Positions 1-6,900 of a stretch of 11,911 bases of DNA are shown here, piece after piece. Origin of the DNA: Acidobacteriota bacterium (GTDB taxonomy: Bacteria > Acidobacteriota > Thermoanaerobaculia > Multivoradales > SZUA-115); assembly GCA_003231035.1 (NCBI GenBank), contig QIHU01000293.1:1-11911 (forward strand), written 5' to 3'. A program made the translations under genes and the position numbers. The stretch's first letter is position 1; every line of letters begins with the position of its first letter. The notes beneath the pieces are model-generated. The model made no database searches and was not told the origin of the DNA. It worked only from the letters and a program-made list of their open reading frames with translations.

Positions 1-2
1 CG

Positions 3-1319
3 GACTATGCCGAGGTCGAAGCCGCTCTCCAGGAGCTTAGCGAGCGCTGCCTGCAGGAGATGAGCGACGCCTTCGCCACCGCGCGGCACAATCAAGAAGC
101 CTCGGCCACCCTCTTGCAGACGATTCGCTGGGTCAGCGCCCTTTGCTTGATTCTGTTGATCCTCTTTTCGGTGATCCTGATTCGCTCCATCACCCTTCCC
201 CTCGGTCAAGCGGTGGCGGTGGCCGACCAGTTGTCGGCCGGCCATCTCGAAGTCGAGATCGAGGTCGCTTCGCGGGACGAGACCGGCCAATTGCTCCAGG
301 CGATGCGCAACATGGTGGCCTATCTGCGCGAGATGGCCAAAGTGGCGGAGGCAATCGCCGGGGGTGACCTGGGAGTTCAAGTCAATCCGCGCTCCGCCCG
401 TGATCAACTGGGCACCGCCCTGCACACCATGGCCGAGAAGCTCGCCGCCACCATCGGCGAGGTCCGCTCCGGGGTGCGCACCCTCAACTCCGCTTCCTCG
501 CAGATTTCCGCCACCGCGCAGAGCTTGTCGCAGGGAACCAGCGAGCAGGCGGCATCCGTCGAGGAGGCCACCTCGAGCCTCGAAGAGATGACCGCTTCGA
601 TCAGCCAGAACGCCAGCAGCAGCCGGCAGATGGAGCGCATGGCGATCCAGGGAGCCGAAGATGCCGAAGGCAGTGGTTCGGCGGTGGTCAAGACCGTCAC
701 CGCGATGAAGAGCATCGCCGAGAAGATCTCGATCATCGAGGAGATCGCCTACCAAACCAACCTCCTGGCCCTCAACGCGGCGATCGAGGCGGCGCGAGCC
801 GGTGACCATGGAAGGGGTTTCGCGGTGGTTGCCGCCGAGGTCCGCAAACTGGCCGAGCGTAGCCAAGGAGCGGCCAAGGAGATCAGCGATCTGGCCGCCT
901 CCAGCCTGCAAGTCGCCGAACACTCGGGGCAACTCTTGACCGACCTCGTCCCCTCGATCCGCAAGACGGCCGACCTGGTGCAAGAGGTCGCCGCCGCCTC
1001 CGAAGAACAAGCCTCCGGGGTCAACCAAATCAACGGCGCGATGAGCCAGGTCGATCAAGTGGCGCAGCGCAATGCTTCGGCGGCGGAAGAACTCTCCGGC
1101 ACCTCCCAGGAGATGGCCTCGCAGGCCGAGTCGCTCGACCGCTTGATGGCACTGTTTCAACTAGAAGACCCGTCGGCCACGCGGGCGACCGCCGAGAAAG
1201 CCAGCGGTAAGGACCCTAGCCCCGCGGCCGGTCCACCCCATCCATCGTGGGCGACTCCAGCCCGCCCCCGTCGACCGGATATCGAGCCCGAGGAAGACCG
1301 AGACTTCGAACGTTTCTAG
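3..1319 (+). CDS. Methyl-accepting chemotaxis protein (5' partial)
   Basis: Inner-membrane chemoreceptor that controls the CheA kinase through CheW. The frame is open from base 3 with no stop before the ATG at 60, so the start and most of the periplasmic sensor lie outside the window; that ATG is internal. Numbering from it: a helical end of the sensor, possibly a four-helix-bundle type, then a membrane helix at about 25-41, a HAMP domain at 43-95 and a second HAMP-like unit at 92-136. A long coiled coil follows, with the highly conserved signalling tip at 226-268 (core IAYQTNLLALNAAIEAARAG). Glutamate/glutamine pairs in the flanking helices, for example 315-317, suit adaptation methylation. 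A Pro-rich linker (about 370-414) ends in D-F-E-R-F, matching the x-[HFYW]-x-x-[HFYW] docking pentapeptide for CheR/CheB. It is the first visible gene of the cheW-cheR-cheB operon. The ligand cannot be inferred. Confidence 0.95.
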   Translation, partial: DYAEVEAALQELSERCLQEMSDAFATARHNQEASATLLQTIRWVSALCLILLILFSVILIRSITLPLGQAVAVADQLSAGHLEVEIEVASRDETGQLLQAMRNMVAYLREMAKVAEAIAGGDLGVQVNPRSARDQLGTALHTMAEKLAATIGEVRSGVRTLNSASSQISATAQSLSQGTSEQAASVEEATSSLEEMTASISQNASSSRQMERMAIQGAEDAEGSGSAVVKTVTAMKSIAEKISIIEEIAYQTNLLALNAAIEAARAGDHGRGFAVVAAEVRKLAERSQGAAKEISDLAASSLQVAEHSGQLLTDLVPSIRKTADLVQEVAAASEEQASGVNQINGAMSQVDQVAQRNASAAEELSGTSQEMASQAESLDRLMALFQLEDPSATRATAEKASGKDPSPAAGPPHPSWATPARPRRPDIEPEEDRDFERF

Positions 1320-1338
1320 CTTCCAGGAAGAACCCATC

Positions 1339-1962
1339 ATGCCCTCGCCCCGCGCCACCGACAACGCCCAACCTGCCGAGACCGCTGAAGAAAGAGTGGT
1401 CGGTCCGCGGCGCCCCTACCTCACCTTCCTGTGCTCAGGGGAACACTACGCGGCGAGCATTCTGAAGATCCGCGAAATTCTCAGCGTCGGCCCGATTACC
1501 CGGGTTCCCGCCACTCCAGCGTGGATTCGCGGGGTGATGAACCTGCGCGGAAGAGTCTTGCCGGTTGTCGACTTGGCGGCAAAACTCGATCTTCCTGAGG
1601 CCCCAATCACCTCCCGCTCGTGCATCGTGATCGTGGAAGTGGATCTCGTCTCCAAACAGATCGTCATGGGCATGGTGGTCGACGCGGTCGAAGATGTGAT
1701 CGAGTTGGCTCCCGAAGAGATTGAACCACCGCCCGCTTTCGGCACCCGGATGCACGTCGGCTACCTGCTTGGAATGACCCGGACCCAGGAGGGTGGCCTC
1801 GTTCTGGTGATCGACGCGGACCGCGTGCTGAGCGTTAACGAGTTGCTCACCGCTGCCGCTCTCGAAGAGTGCGGCGAGGAGGGGCTCCCCCGCGATGCGG
1901 AGCACAGCGGCGAACCCAAAGTACTGGACGAGGACAGCGGCTCGGACGAGAGCCTAGAATGA
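1339..1962 (+). CDS. cheW: Chemotaxis adaptor protein CheW
   Basis: Cytoplasmic SH3-like adaptor that joins receptor tips to the CheA kinase in the signalling array. The 207-residue protein has a CheW domain at about 26-172. Its hallmark is the stretch around 66-79 (GVMNLRGRVLPVVDL), the conserved surface loop of the family, followed by the VDAVEDVIEL segment at 114-123. The first 25 residues and the acidic tail from about 176 to the end (rich in Glu, Asp and Ser) lie outside the domain and are probably disordered; a typical CheW has about 150-170 residues. The start has an AGGA ribosome site at 1325-1328, ten bases upstream. The gene begins 19 bases after the receptor stop, and its stop overlaps the cheR start (ATGA), so the two are probably translationally coupled. 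Confidence 0.95.
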   Translation: MPSPRATDNAQPAETAEERVVGPRRPYLTFLCSGEHYAASILKIREILSVGPITRVPATPAWIRGVMNLRGRVLPVVDLAAKLDLPEAPITSRSCIVIVEVDLVSKQIVMGMVVDAVEDVIELAPEEIEPPPAFGTRMHVGYLLGMTRTQEGGLVLVIDADRVLSVNELLTAAALEECGEEGLPRDAEHSGEPKVLDEDSGSDESLE

Positions 1963-2876
1963 CCGCGATCTATCAACCGGTGGAGCGTCCTCCCAACCAG
2001 CAGGAGAGTAAAGACCGCCGCCCCTTCCGCGTTGCCGAGATCCAACCGCTCACCGATCGCGAGTTCGACCTCTTCCAAGGCTTGATCCACCGACTGGCCG
2101 GGATCCACCTGGTACCGGCCAAGAAAGCGCTCCTGGTGCGCCGGCTGACCCGCCGGCTGCGGGAACTGAATCTTCGCTCCTTCACCGCGTACTACCGGCT
2201 GGCCAAGCAAGAAGGTCACGAAGAACAGATCGAGATGCTCGACCGCATCTGCACCAACGAGACCCAGTTTTTTCGCGAGCCGAAGCAGTTCGACCTCCTC
2301 GCCGAAGAGATCATTCCAGAGTGGAACCGGCAGGCCGACTCGGGCCGGCGGCCTCGACGATTGCGCGTCTGGAGCGCCGCCTGTTCCACCGGCGAGGAGC
2401 CATTCTCACTAGCGATGACCCTGTTGCACCGGCTCTTGCCGGAGAATCACTGGCAGGTGGAGATCCAAGCCACCGATCTCTCGACCCGGGTCCTCGCCAC
2501 CGCCCGCAAGGCGGTATGGCCCCTGGCGCGAGCCCAGCGGATCCCGGATGAACTACGTCGCCGGTTCATGCTCAAGGGGGTCCGCGACCAGTTCGGGAAG
2601 GTGAAGGCGGCGCGCTCGATTCGCTCGGCGGTCCATTTTGATCGCCTCAACCTCAATTCCGATAGCTACTCAGTGCGGGGCTCCTTTGATCTGATCTTTT
2701 GCCGCAACGTTCTGATCTACTTTGACCTTGCAACCCGCCGCCGCGTGATCGAGTCCCTGCTCGAGCGCCTCGCGCCCACCGGCTATCTCTTTCTGGGTCA
2801 CGCCGAGAGCCTGAACGGGATCTCTGAAAAGATGCGTACCCTGATCCCCTGCGTCTACACCCGCGCCAATCCGTGA
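1959..2876 (+). CDS. cheR: Chemotaxis protein methyltransferase CheR
   Basis: S-adenosylmethionine-dependent enzyme that methylates receptor glutamates during adaptation. The 305-residue protein has the small helical N-domain at about 28-95, then TNETQFFRE at 99-107, the SAM-binding motif SAACSTGEEPFSLAM at 139-153, ATDLS at 171-175, and FCRNVLIYF at 247-255 near the active site; FLGHAESL at 278-285 closes the fold. I take the ATG at 1959 because it overlaps the cheW stop as ATGA and leaves a normal-length protein. The same frame is open 30 codons further upstream, inside cheW, but that part has no CheR homology. No TPR extension is present, so this is the simple form. It should act on the upstream receptor, whose C-terminal pentapeptide would tether it. 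Confidence 0.96.
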   Translation: MTAIYQPVERPPNQQESKDRRPFRVAEIQPLTDREFDLFQGLIHRLAGIHLVPAKKALLVRRLTRRLRELNLRSFTAYYRLAKQEGHEEQIEMLDRICTNETQFFREPKQFDLLAEEIIPEWNRQADSGRRPRRLRVWSAACSTGEEPFSLAMTLLHRLLPENHWQVEIQATDLSTRVLATARKAVWPLARAQRIPDELRRRFMLKGVRDQFGKVKAARSIRSAVHFDRLNLNSDSYSVRGSFDLIFCRNVLIYFDLATRRRVIESLLERLAPTGYLFLGHAESLNGISEKMRTLIPCVYTRANP

Positions 2877-4018
2877 CCGCCAGACCGCCCTTGCCAGCCA
2901 CCGAACCCGCTCCTCTAATCCGCGTGCTGGTGGTGGACGACTCCGCGGTGATGCGCCGCTTCATGAGCACTTTGCTCGACCAAGAGGCCGGAATGGTGGT
3001 CGAGAGCGCGGCCGATCCCCTGATCGCCATGCGCAAGATGGAGGGAAACCGCCCCGACGTCATTCTCCTCGATCTCGAAATGCCGCACATGAACGGCCTG
3101 ACCTTTCTGCGCAAGATCATGCGCGGCGACCCGGTCCCGGTGGTGATCTGCTCCAGCCATGCCGGACGCGGGACCGACACTGCCTTGCGCGCACTCGAAG
3201 AGGGTGCGGTCGAGGTCATCGCCAAGCCTGAGGTGGGAATCACCGAGTTCCTCCACGAGTCGGCGGTCCTGCTGATCGACACTCTCCGCGCGGCCAGCCA
3301 AGCGCAGGTCAGCCGGAGCAAGAACCTCCGTTTCACTCCCAGCCAACCGCTGACCGCGGACGCGGTCCTTCCGCCTAGCTCCAGCCTGCAACCAGGCCGA
3401 GCTGGCGCCGACCCGGTGATCGCAATCGGCGCCTCCACTGGCGGCCCAGACGCCCTCGCCGAGGTGCTGGCGGCGCTACCGGTGGACACCCCCGCGGGGG
3501 TTATCGTCCAACACATGCCCAAGGCCTTCACCGCCGCCTTCGCCAACCGGCTCAACGGCATCTGTCACCTCGAAGTGAAAGAGGCCGTCCAGGGCGACCT
3601 ACTGAAGAGAGGCCGCTTCCTCATCGCCCCTGGAGATCAACACATGGCGGTCCAAGTGCGAGGTGAGAACCTTCAGATCAAGCTGATCGACGGCCCGCTG
3701 GTGAGCCGCCACCGCCCGAGCGTCGACGTTCTTTTTCGTTCCGTCGCCCAAGCCGCTGGCGCCAATGCCATTGGGGTGATTCTTACCGGCATGGGCAACG
3801 ACGGAGCCGCCGGCCTGCTGGAAATGCGCCAGGCCGGAGCCACGGCCTTGGTCCAAGACGCGGCCACATCGGTGGTCTTCGGAATGGCCAAGGAGGCCTA
3901 CGCCCGGGATGCGGTGGATTGTCAACTCCCCCTCGGCGCAGTGGCACAAGAGATCCTTCGGCGAGTCGCTGAGAAGGCGCGGATCTCACATCCTGTTCGA
4001 TCCGCGCCCCTCTCCTAG
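2873..4018 (+). CDS. cheB: Chemotaxis response regulator methylesterase CheB
   Basis: Two-domain enzyme that removes receptor methyl groups and deamidates receptor glutamines once phosphorylated by CheA. Of 381 residues, 16-120 form the receiver domain: acidic pair D22/D23, phospho-acceptor D67 in ILLDLEMP, Ser94 and K118 in AKPE. A linker covers about 140-180. The methylesterase domain (181-365) has the full catalytic triad: S188 in GASTGG, H214 in QHMP and D310 in TGMGNDGA. The GTG start at 2873 overlaps the cheR stop as GTGA, which decides the start and implies coupled translation. The gene ends the operon. The 19 bases to the convergent peroxidase gene show no convincing terminator hairpin. 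Confidence 0.96.
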   Translation: MTARPPLPATEPAPLIRVLVVDDSAVMRRFMSTLLDQEAGMVVESAADPLIAMRKMEGNRPDVILLDLEMPHMNGLTFLRKIMRGDPVPVVICSSHAGRGTDTALRALEEGAVEVIAKPEVGITEFLHESAVLLIDTLRAASQAQVSRSKNLRFTPSQPLTADAVLPPSSSLQPGRAGADPVIAIGASTGGPDALAEVLAALPVDTPAGVIVQHMPKAFTAAFANRLNGICHLEVKEAVQGDLLKRGRFLIAPGDQHMAVQVRGENLQIKLIDGPLVSRHRPSVDVLFRSVAQAAGANAIGVILTGMGNDGAAGLLEMRQAGATALVQDAATSVVFGMAKEAYARDAVDCQLPLGAVAQEILRRVAEKARISHPVRSAPLS

Positions 4019-4037
4019 GCTCAGTTAGCCCGCCGAC

Positions 4038-5612
4038 TCATCCCTGGTTGCAGGACCCAACGGTGGCCCCCTGGTTCAAATAGAAGTAGATCCACCACGA
4101 AGGAGCGGTGAAGGTCGTGCCGTTGAGGCAGATCTTGATCTTTCGCTGGAAACAGCCCTCGAAGAACTGGATATCGCTCCCGCTCGGCACCTCGTCCGGT
4201 AGCGTTTGGCAGAGTTTGAAGGAGAATGCCCCCCAGTCCAGTAGGCCCCAGCGAACGAACTTCACTAGATCCCGAAACTCTCTGCTGGTGAGGTGAGTCG
4301 GAGCCTGCAAAAGCGGATCGACGCCCGCCAACAGATCTCCCGACGGGCCCACGGTGTGCAGTTCCTCGTCGACCCCAGCCTTGGCGGGGTCGTAGTCCAA
4401 GACTGAACTAACCACATCGAGGTGGTGGGCAATCGCATCCTCCAACGTGGTGAAAGCCCCGTTGTGGAAGAAGGCCGGCTGCAGCGCCGCGTTGCGTAGC
4501 GGCGAGGTGCGGAAAGCGTAGCGATCGGCTGGATCGCCCGAGATTCGCTCCCTGCCGAAGTCCTCATCTTCGCCGGGGCCATCGAAGATGATATTGCTCT
4601 TGCCGACGCCAAACTCCGGCGAGATTTGGGGCACACCTATGTTGTGGTTCTCAAAGTCGCTGAACATCTCGTTGCTCTGGCCCGAAACGGCGTGACAAGT
4701 CACGCAGCCGGCCTCGCCGAAGAAGAGCAAGGCCCCGCGCTTCATCGACCGGGTCATCGCCCAACTCTTGCCGCGGGCGAAGCGATCGATCGGTGCATCC
4801 GCGGCGAGCAGCGAGATCTGAAACTCGGCCAAGGCTTGGCCTACGTGCTCGTAAAGGATCGGTCCAGGGCCAAAGATCGCTTCGAAGCGCGCCGCGTACT
4901 CCGGGTTGCCCGCCACCCGGGCAGCGAGCAGATCCGCGACCGGCTGCGTGCGGCTGCCATTGGCGTCCGGCGGCGGCACCGGCGTCCCGATCCCGTCATC
5001 GAACTGGTCGAAGCGAGGTCCAATGGTGCCGGCCGTCCCCTGAAATCCCGCCATTTCAACCAGGGACGCCGTTGGCAAGAATGCCTGTGCGGTCAACAGG
5101 TTGGGAATCAGCGGGTCATTGGGCGGGAATCGCTGGTCATCGGGAGCCGGGAACTTGAAGCCCTGCGAGTTGTCGAACGGATCGCCGGAGTTGGCCTCGA
5201 AGCGACCGTTGACCATCAGCTTGGAGTAGAAGCCGACGTTGGTGAGAGTCGGCGACCGCCGTTCATTGCGAGTGCCGTCCCGGTTGGGGCCCACAATCCG
5301 GTTGTTGCTAACCCCGTAGGCCATCGACTGAGGGTCGCCAAAGGCGAAGGCCGGTGAATGGCAGCCCGCGCAACCATTGTCGTTGTGCAGGCTGAGGATG
5401 TCGTCGAAGAAGAGCAGACGCCCTACATCGACCAGATCCGGGTCGAGTTGCCGCCCCATCTTGCTGGGTACGGTGGATTCGATGTTGCCGGTGAAGCCGA
5501 GTTGCCCCAAGACATCCCGGAGATCTTGATTAAGACTACCGCCGGCGGCTAATGGATCCGCGGCCGTCGCGAGAAGCGCGGCAGCGGACAGCAACAGTAC
5601 ATGCAGTCGCAT
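4038..5612 (-). CDS. Di-heme cytochrome c peroxidase / MauG family protein, secreted
   Basis: Predicted periplasmic c-type cytochrome of the bacterial di-haem peroxidase superfamily, whose members reduce H2O2 with electrons from small cytochromes or oxidise protein side chains (MauG type). Two haem-attachment sites are visible: C81-A-G-C84-H85 and C303-V-T-C306-H307. Family landmarks around them are RSPTLTNVGFY (119-129) and FRTSPLRNAALQPAFFHNGAF (a run beginning at 367). Residues 1-24 form a signal peptide. The ATG at 5612 is preferred because GGAGG lies six bases upstream; an ATG seven codons earlier lacks a ribosome site and would lengthen the signal peptide. At 524 residues it is longer than classical 320-350-residue peroxidases, with extra sequence at about 140-260 and a tail after 460 holding C468, C487, C495 and C521, possibly disulfide-bonded. 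Peroxidase versus MauG-like oxidase cannot be settled from sequence. Confidence 0.9.
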   Translation of the reverse strand: MRLHVLLLSAAALLATAADPLAAGGSLNQDLRDVLGQLGFTGNIESTVPSKMGRQLDPDLVDVGRLLFFDDILSLHNDNGCAGCHSPAFAFGDPQSMAYGVSNNRIVGPNRDGTRNERRSPTLTNVGFYSKLMVNGRFEANSGDPFDNSQGFKFPAPDDQRFPPNDPLIPNLLTAQAFLPTASLVEMAGFQGTAGTIGPRFDQFDDGIGTPVPPPDANGSRTQPVADLLAARVAGNPEYAARFEAIFGPGPILYEHVGQALAEFQISLLAADAPIDRFARGKSWAMTRSMKRGALLFFGEAGCVTCHAVSGQSNEMFSDFENHNIGVPQISPEFGVGKSNIIFDGPGEDEDFGRERISGDPADRYAFRTSPLRNAALQPAFFHNGAFTTLEDAIAHHLDVVSSVLDYDPAKAGVDEELHTVGPSGDLLAGVDPLLQAPTHLTSREFRDLVKFVRWGLLDWGAFSFKLCQTLPDEVPSGSDIQFFEGCFQRKIKICLNGTTFTAPSWWIYFYLNQGATVGSCNQG

Positions 5613-5618
5613 TGAAAG

Positions 5619-5623
5619 CCTCC
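5619..5623 (-). promoter_or_regulatory. Ribosome binding site of the di-heme peroxidase gene
   Basis: Reads GGAGG on the minus strand, six bases before the ATG at 5612. It decides between that start and the ATGs at 5633 and 5630, which have no such site in front. Confidence 0.7.
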
Positions 5624-5660
5624 AAGTCATCATAAAATACCAATTGCCGCCCCCACCCCC

Positions 5661-5689
5661 AAACTAACCTCGTTGGTCGGCTATGTCAA
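5661..5689 (-). promoter_or_regulatory. Candidate sigma70-type promoter for the peroxidase gene
   Basis: On the minus strand a perfect TTGACA (5684-5689) is followed after exactly 17 bases by TAGTTT (5661-5666), a weak -10 with three of six consensus bases. Transcription would start near 5654, giving a leader of about 40 bases that contains a G-rich tract. Only the -35 element is strong, so the call is tentative. Confidence 0.35.
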
Positions 5690-5758
5690 GTGCCTGAGGC
5701 AAGATGAGTCTTACGTCTGTCAGCAAAAAGAGCTCGTCGGCCGCACCAGAGGGCTTGC

Positions 5759-5767
5759 TGCTACTAT
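5759..5767 (+). promoter_or_regulatory. Candidate extended -10 promoter of the exoribonuclease gene
   Basis: TG-C-TACTAT matches an extended -10 (TGn plus four of six TATAAT bases); no good -35 lies 17 bases upstream. Transcription would begin near 5774, almost at the ATG at 5777, which has no ribosome site. That would give a near-leaderless message, or a message starting translation at the in-frame ATG at 5801. Weak evidence. Confidence 0.22.
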
Positions 5768-5776
5768 GCGACTCCG

Positions 5777-6829
5777 ATGACAAACCGCAGCAACGAGCCC
5801 ATGGCCACCTGGGAGTCTGGCGACAGCGTTCGCGCCTACCTCCTCATCAGCCGCAAGGAAGAGCGGCAAGACCGCAACGGTCGCAAGTACCTCGACATGC
5901 AAGTCACCGACGCCACCGGTTCGATGGCGGCCAAGGTCTGGGCCGATAGCGCGGCGATGAACAATCAGTTCGAGGCGCACGACTTCGTGGCCTTGAAGGG
6001 AAACGTCAAACTCTACCGAGACTCGCTTCAGCTTTCGGTGGCCGACTGCCGCAGAGTCACCGCCCAAGACCGCGCTCAAGGCTTCGACGAAACCAAGCTG
6101 ATCCCGTCGACGGACGAAGACATCGACGACCTGTGGCGACGACTCAACGCCATCTACCCAGGCAAGATCGAACGCCCGCTGTTACGCCGCCTGGCGGCCG
6201 AAACCTTGGAGGAGCACGGCGAGGCTCTACGCCTCCATCCAGCGGCCAAGACCATGCACCACGCCTATCTGGGAGGTTTGCTGGAGCACGTCGTGTCGAT
6301 GGCCGAGTTAACCCTCGGTGTCTGCGACCACTACCGCGAGGTGGACCGCGACCTGGTGCTCATCGGGGTGCTCTTTCACGACCTCGGCAAGCTCCTGGAG
6401 ATTGGCGCCATGCCGGCCAACGACTACACGATGGTGGGACGGCTGGTCGGCCACACGGTGATCGGACGAGACCTGGTGCTGGCGCGGTGCGCGGCCATCC
6501 CCGAGTTCCCGCCTGAGCTACAGCTTCTACTCGAACATCTGGTCCTCTCCCACCAGGGCAAGAAGGAGTACAGCGCGCCGGTCGAGCCAATGACCGCAGA
6601 GGCGATCGTGCTCCACTTCATCGACGACCTCGATGCCAAGCTCAATCAGCTCCACAATCACCGCAAGCAGGGCGGTGGAATGCAGTTCCTGCGCGGCCTC
6701 GGCCGGTTTATCTATTTGGACCCGGTGCCCAAGGATGCGCAAGATCTAGTGTCCCCCGTGCCATCCGCGGAGGATGAGGCACCGCCCCAGAGCAGCCTCT
6801 TCACCGCCCCTCCAAGCGCCGACACGTAG
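5777..6829 (+). CDS. 3'-5' exoribonuclease, YhaM-like (OB-fold + HD domain)
   Basis: Cytoplasmic metal-dependent 3'-5' exonuclease of the YhaM type, expected to trim or degrade RNA (single-stranded DNA has also been reported for the family). The 350-residue protein starts with an OB-fold nucleic-acid-binding domain at about 14-95 (KYLDMQVTDATGSMAAKVW at 37-55). The HD phosphohydrolase domain spans about 155-310, with metal ligands H161/H162, H171, the H201-D202 pair in FHDLGK, H226, H254, H259 and the D283/D284 pair. The last 30 residues are Pro/Ser-rich and probably disordered. This architecture and length match YhaM (about 310-350 residues). The ATG at 5777 is the first in frame but lacks a ribosome site; the ATG at 5801 (residue 9) is a possible alternative and keeps the whole OB fold. 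The gene diverges from the peroxidase and precedes the porin by 71 bases with no functional link. Confidence 0.88.
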   Translation: MTNRSNEPMATWESGDSVRAYLLISRKEERQDRNGRKYLDMQVTDATGSMAAKVWADSAAMNNQFEAHDFVALKGNVKLYRDSLQLSVADCRRVTAQDRAQGFDETKLIPSTDEDIDDLWRRLNAIYPGKIERPLLRRLAAETLEEHGEALRLHPAAKTMHHAYLGGLLEHVVSMAELTLGVCDHYREVDRDLVLIGVLFHDLGKLLEIGAMPANDYTMVGRLVGHTVIGRDLVLARCAAIPEFPPELQLLLEHLVLSHQGKKEYSAPVEPMTAEAIVLHFIDDLDAKLNQLHNHRKQGGGMQFLRGLGRFIYLDPVPKDAQDLVSPVPSAEDEAPPQSSLFTAPPSADT

Positions 6830-6846
6830 CAGCCCAGCGTCCATGC

Positions 6847-6876
6847 CCGCGATCAGATCGCCGACCATCATCGCGG
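6847..6876 (+). repeat. Inverted repeat before the porin gene
   Basis: CCGCGAT (6847-6853) and ATCGCGG (6870-6876) form a perfect 7-bp stem with a 16-base loop, 24 bases before the porin ATG. It is not followed by a T-run, so it is not a standard terminator. It could be an mRNA hairpin or protein site, or chance in GC-rich DNA. Confidence 0.3.
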
Positions 6877-6900
6877 ACCCACGGCTACAGGAACACGGAC

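Noticed and set aside
1869..1958. N-terminal extension of CheR
   Set aside because: The open frame continues inside cheW, but the 30 codons are arginine/glutamine-rich out-of-frame cheW sequence. The ATG at 1959 overlaps the cheW stop and fits the family length.
4019..4037. Terminator between cheB and the peroxidase gene
   Set aside because: Only a 4-bp GGCT/AGCC stem was found, without a T-run on either strand.
4626..5357. A 243-codon open frame on the + strand
   Set aside because: It lies wholly antisense to the di-heme peroxidase, whose haem motifs prove the minus strand is coding. Its translation has no recognisable domain; it is a shadow frame of GC-rich DNA.
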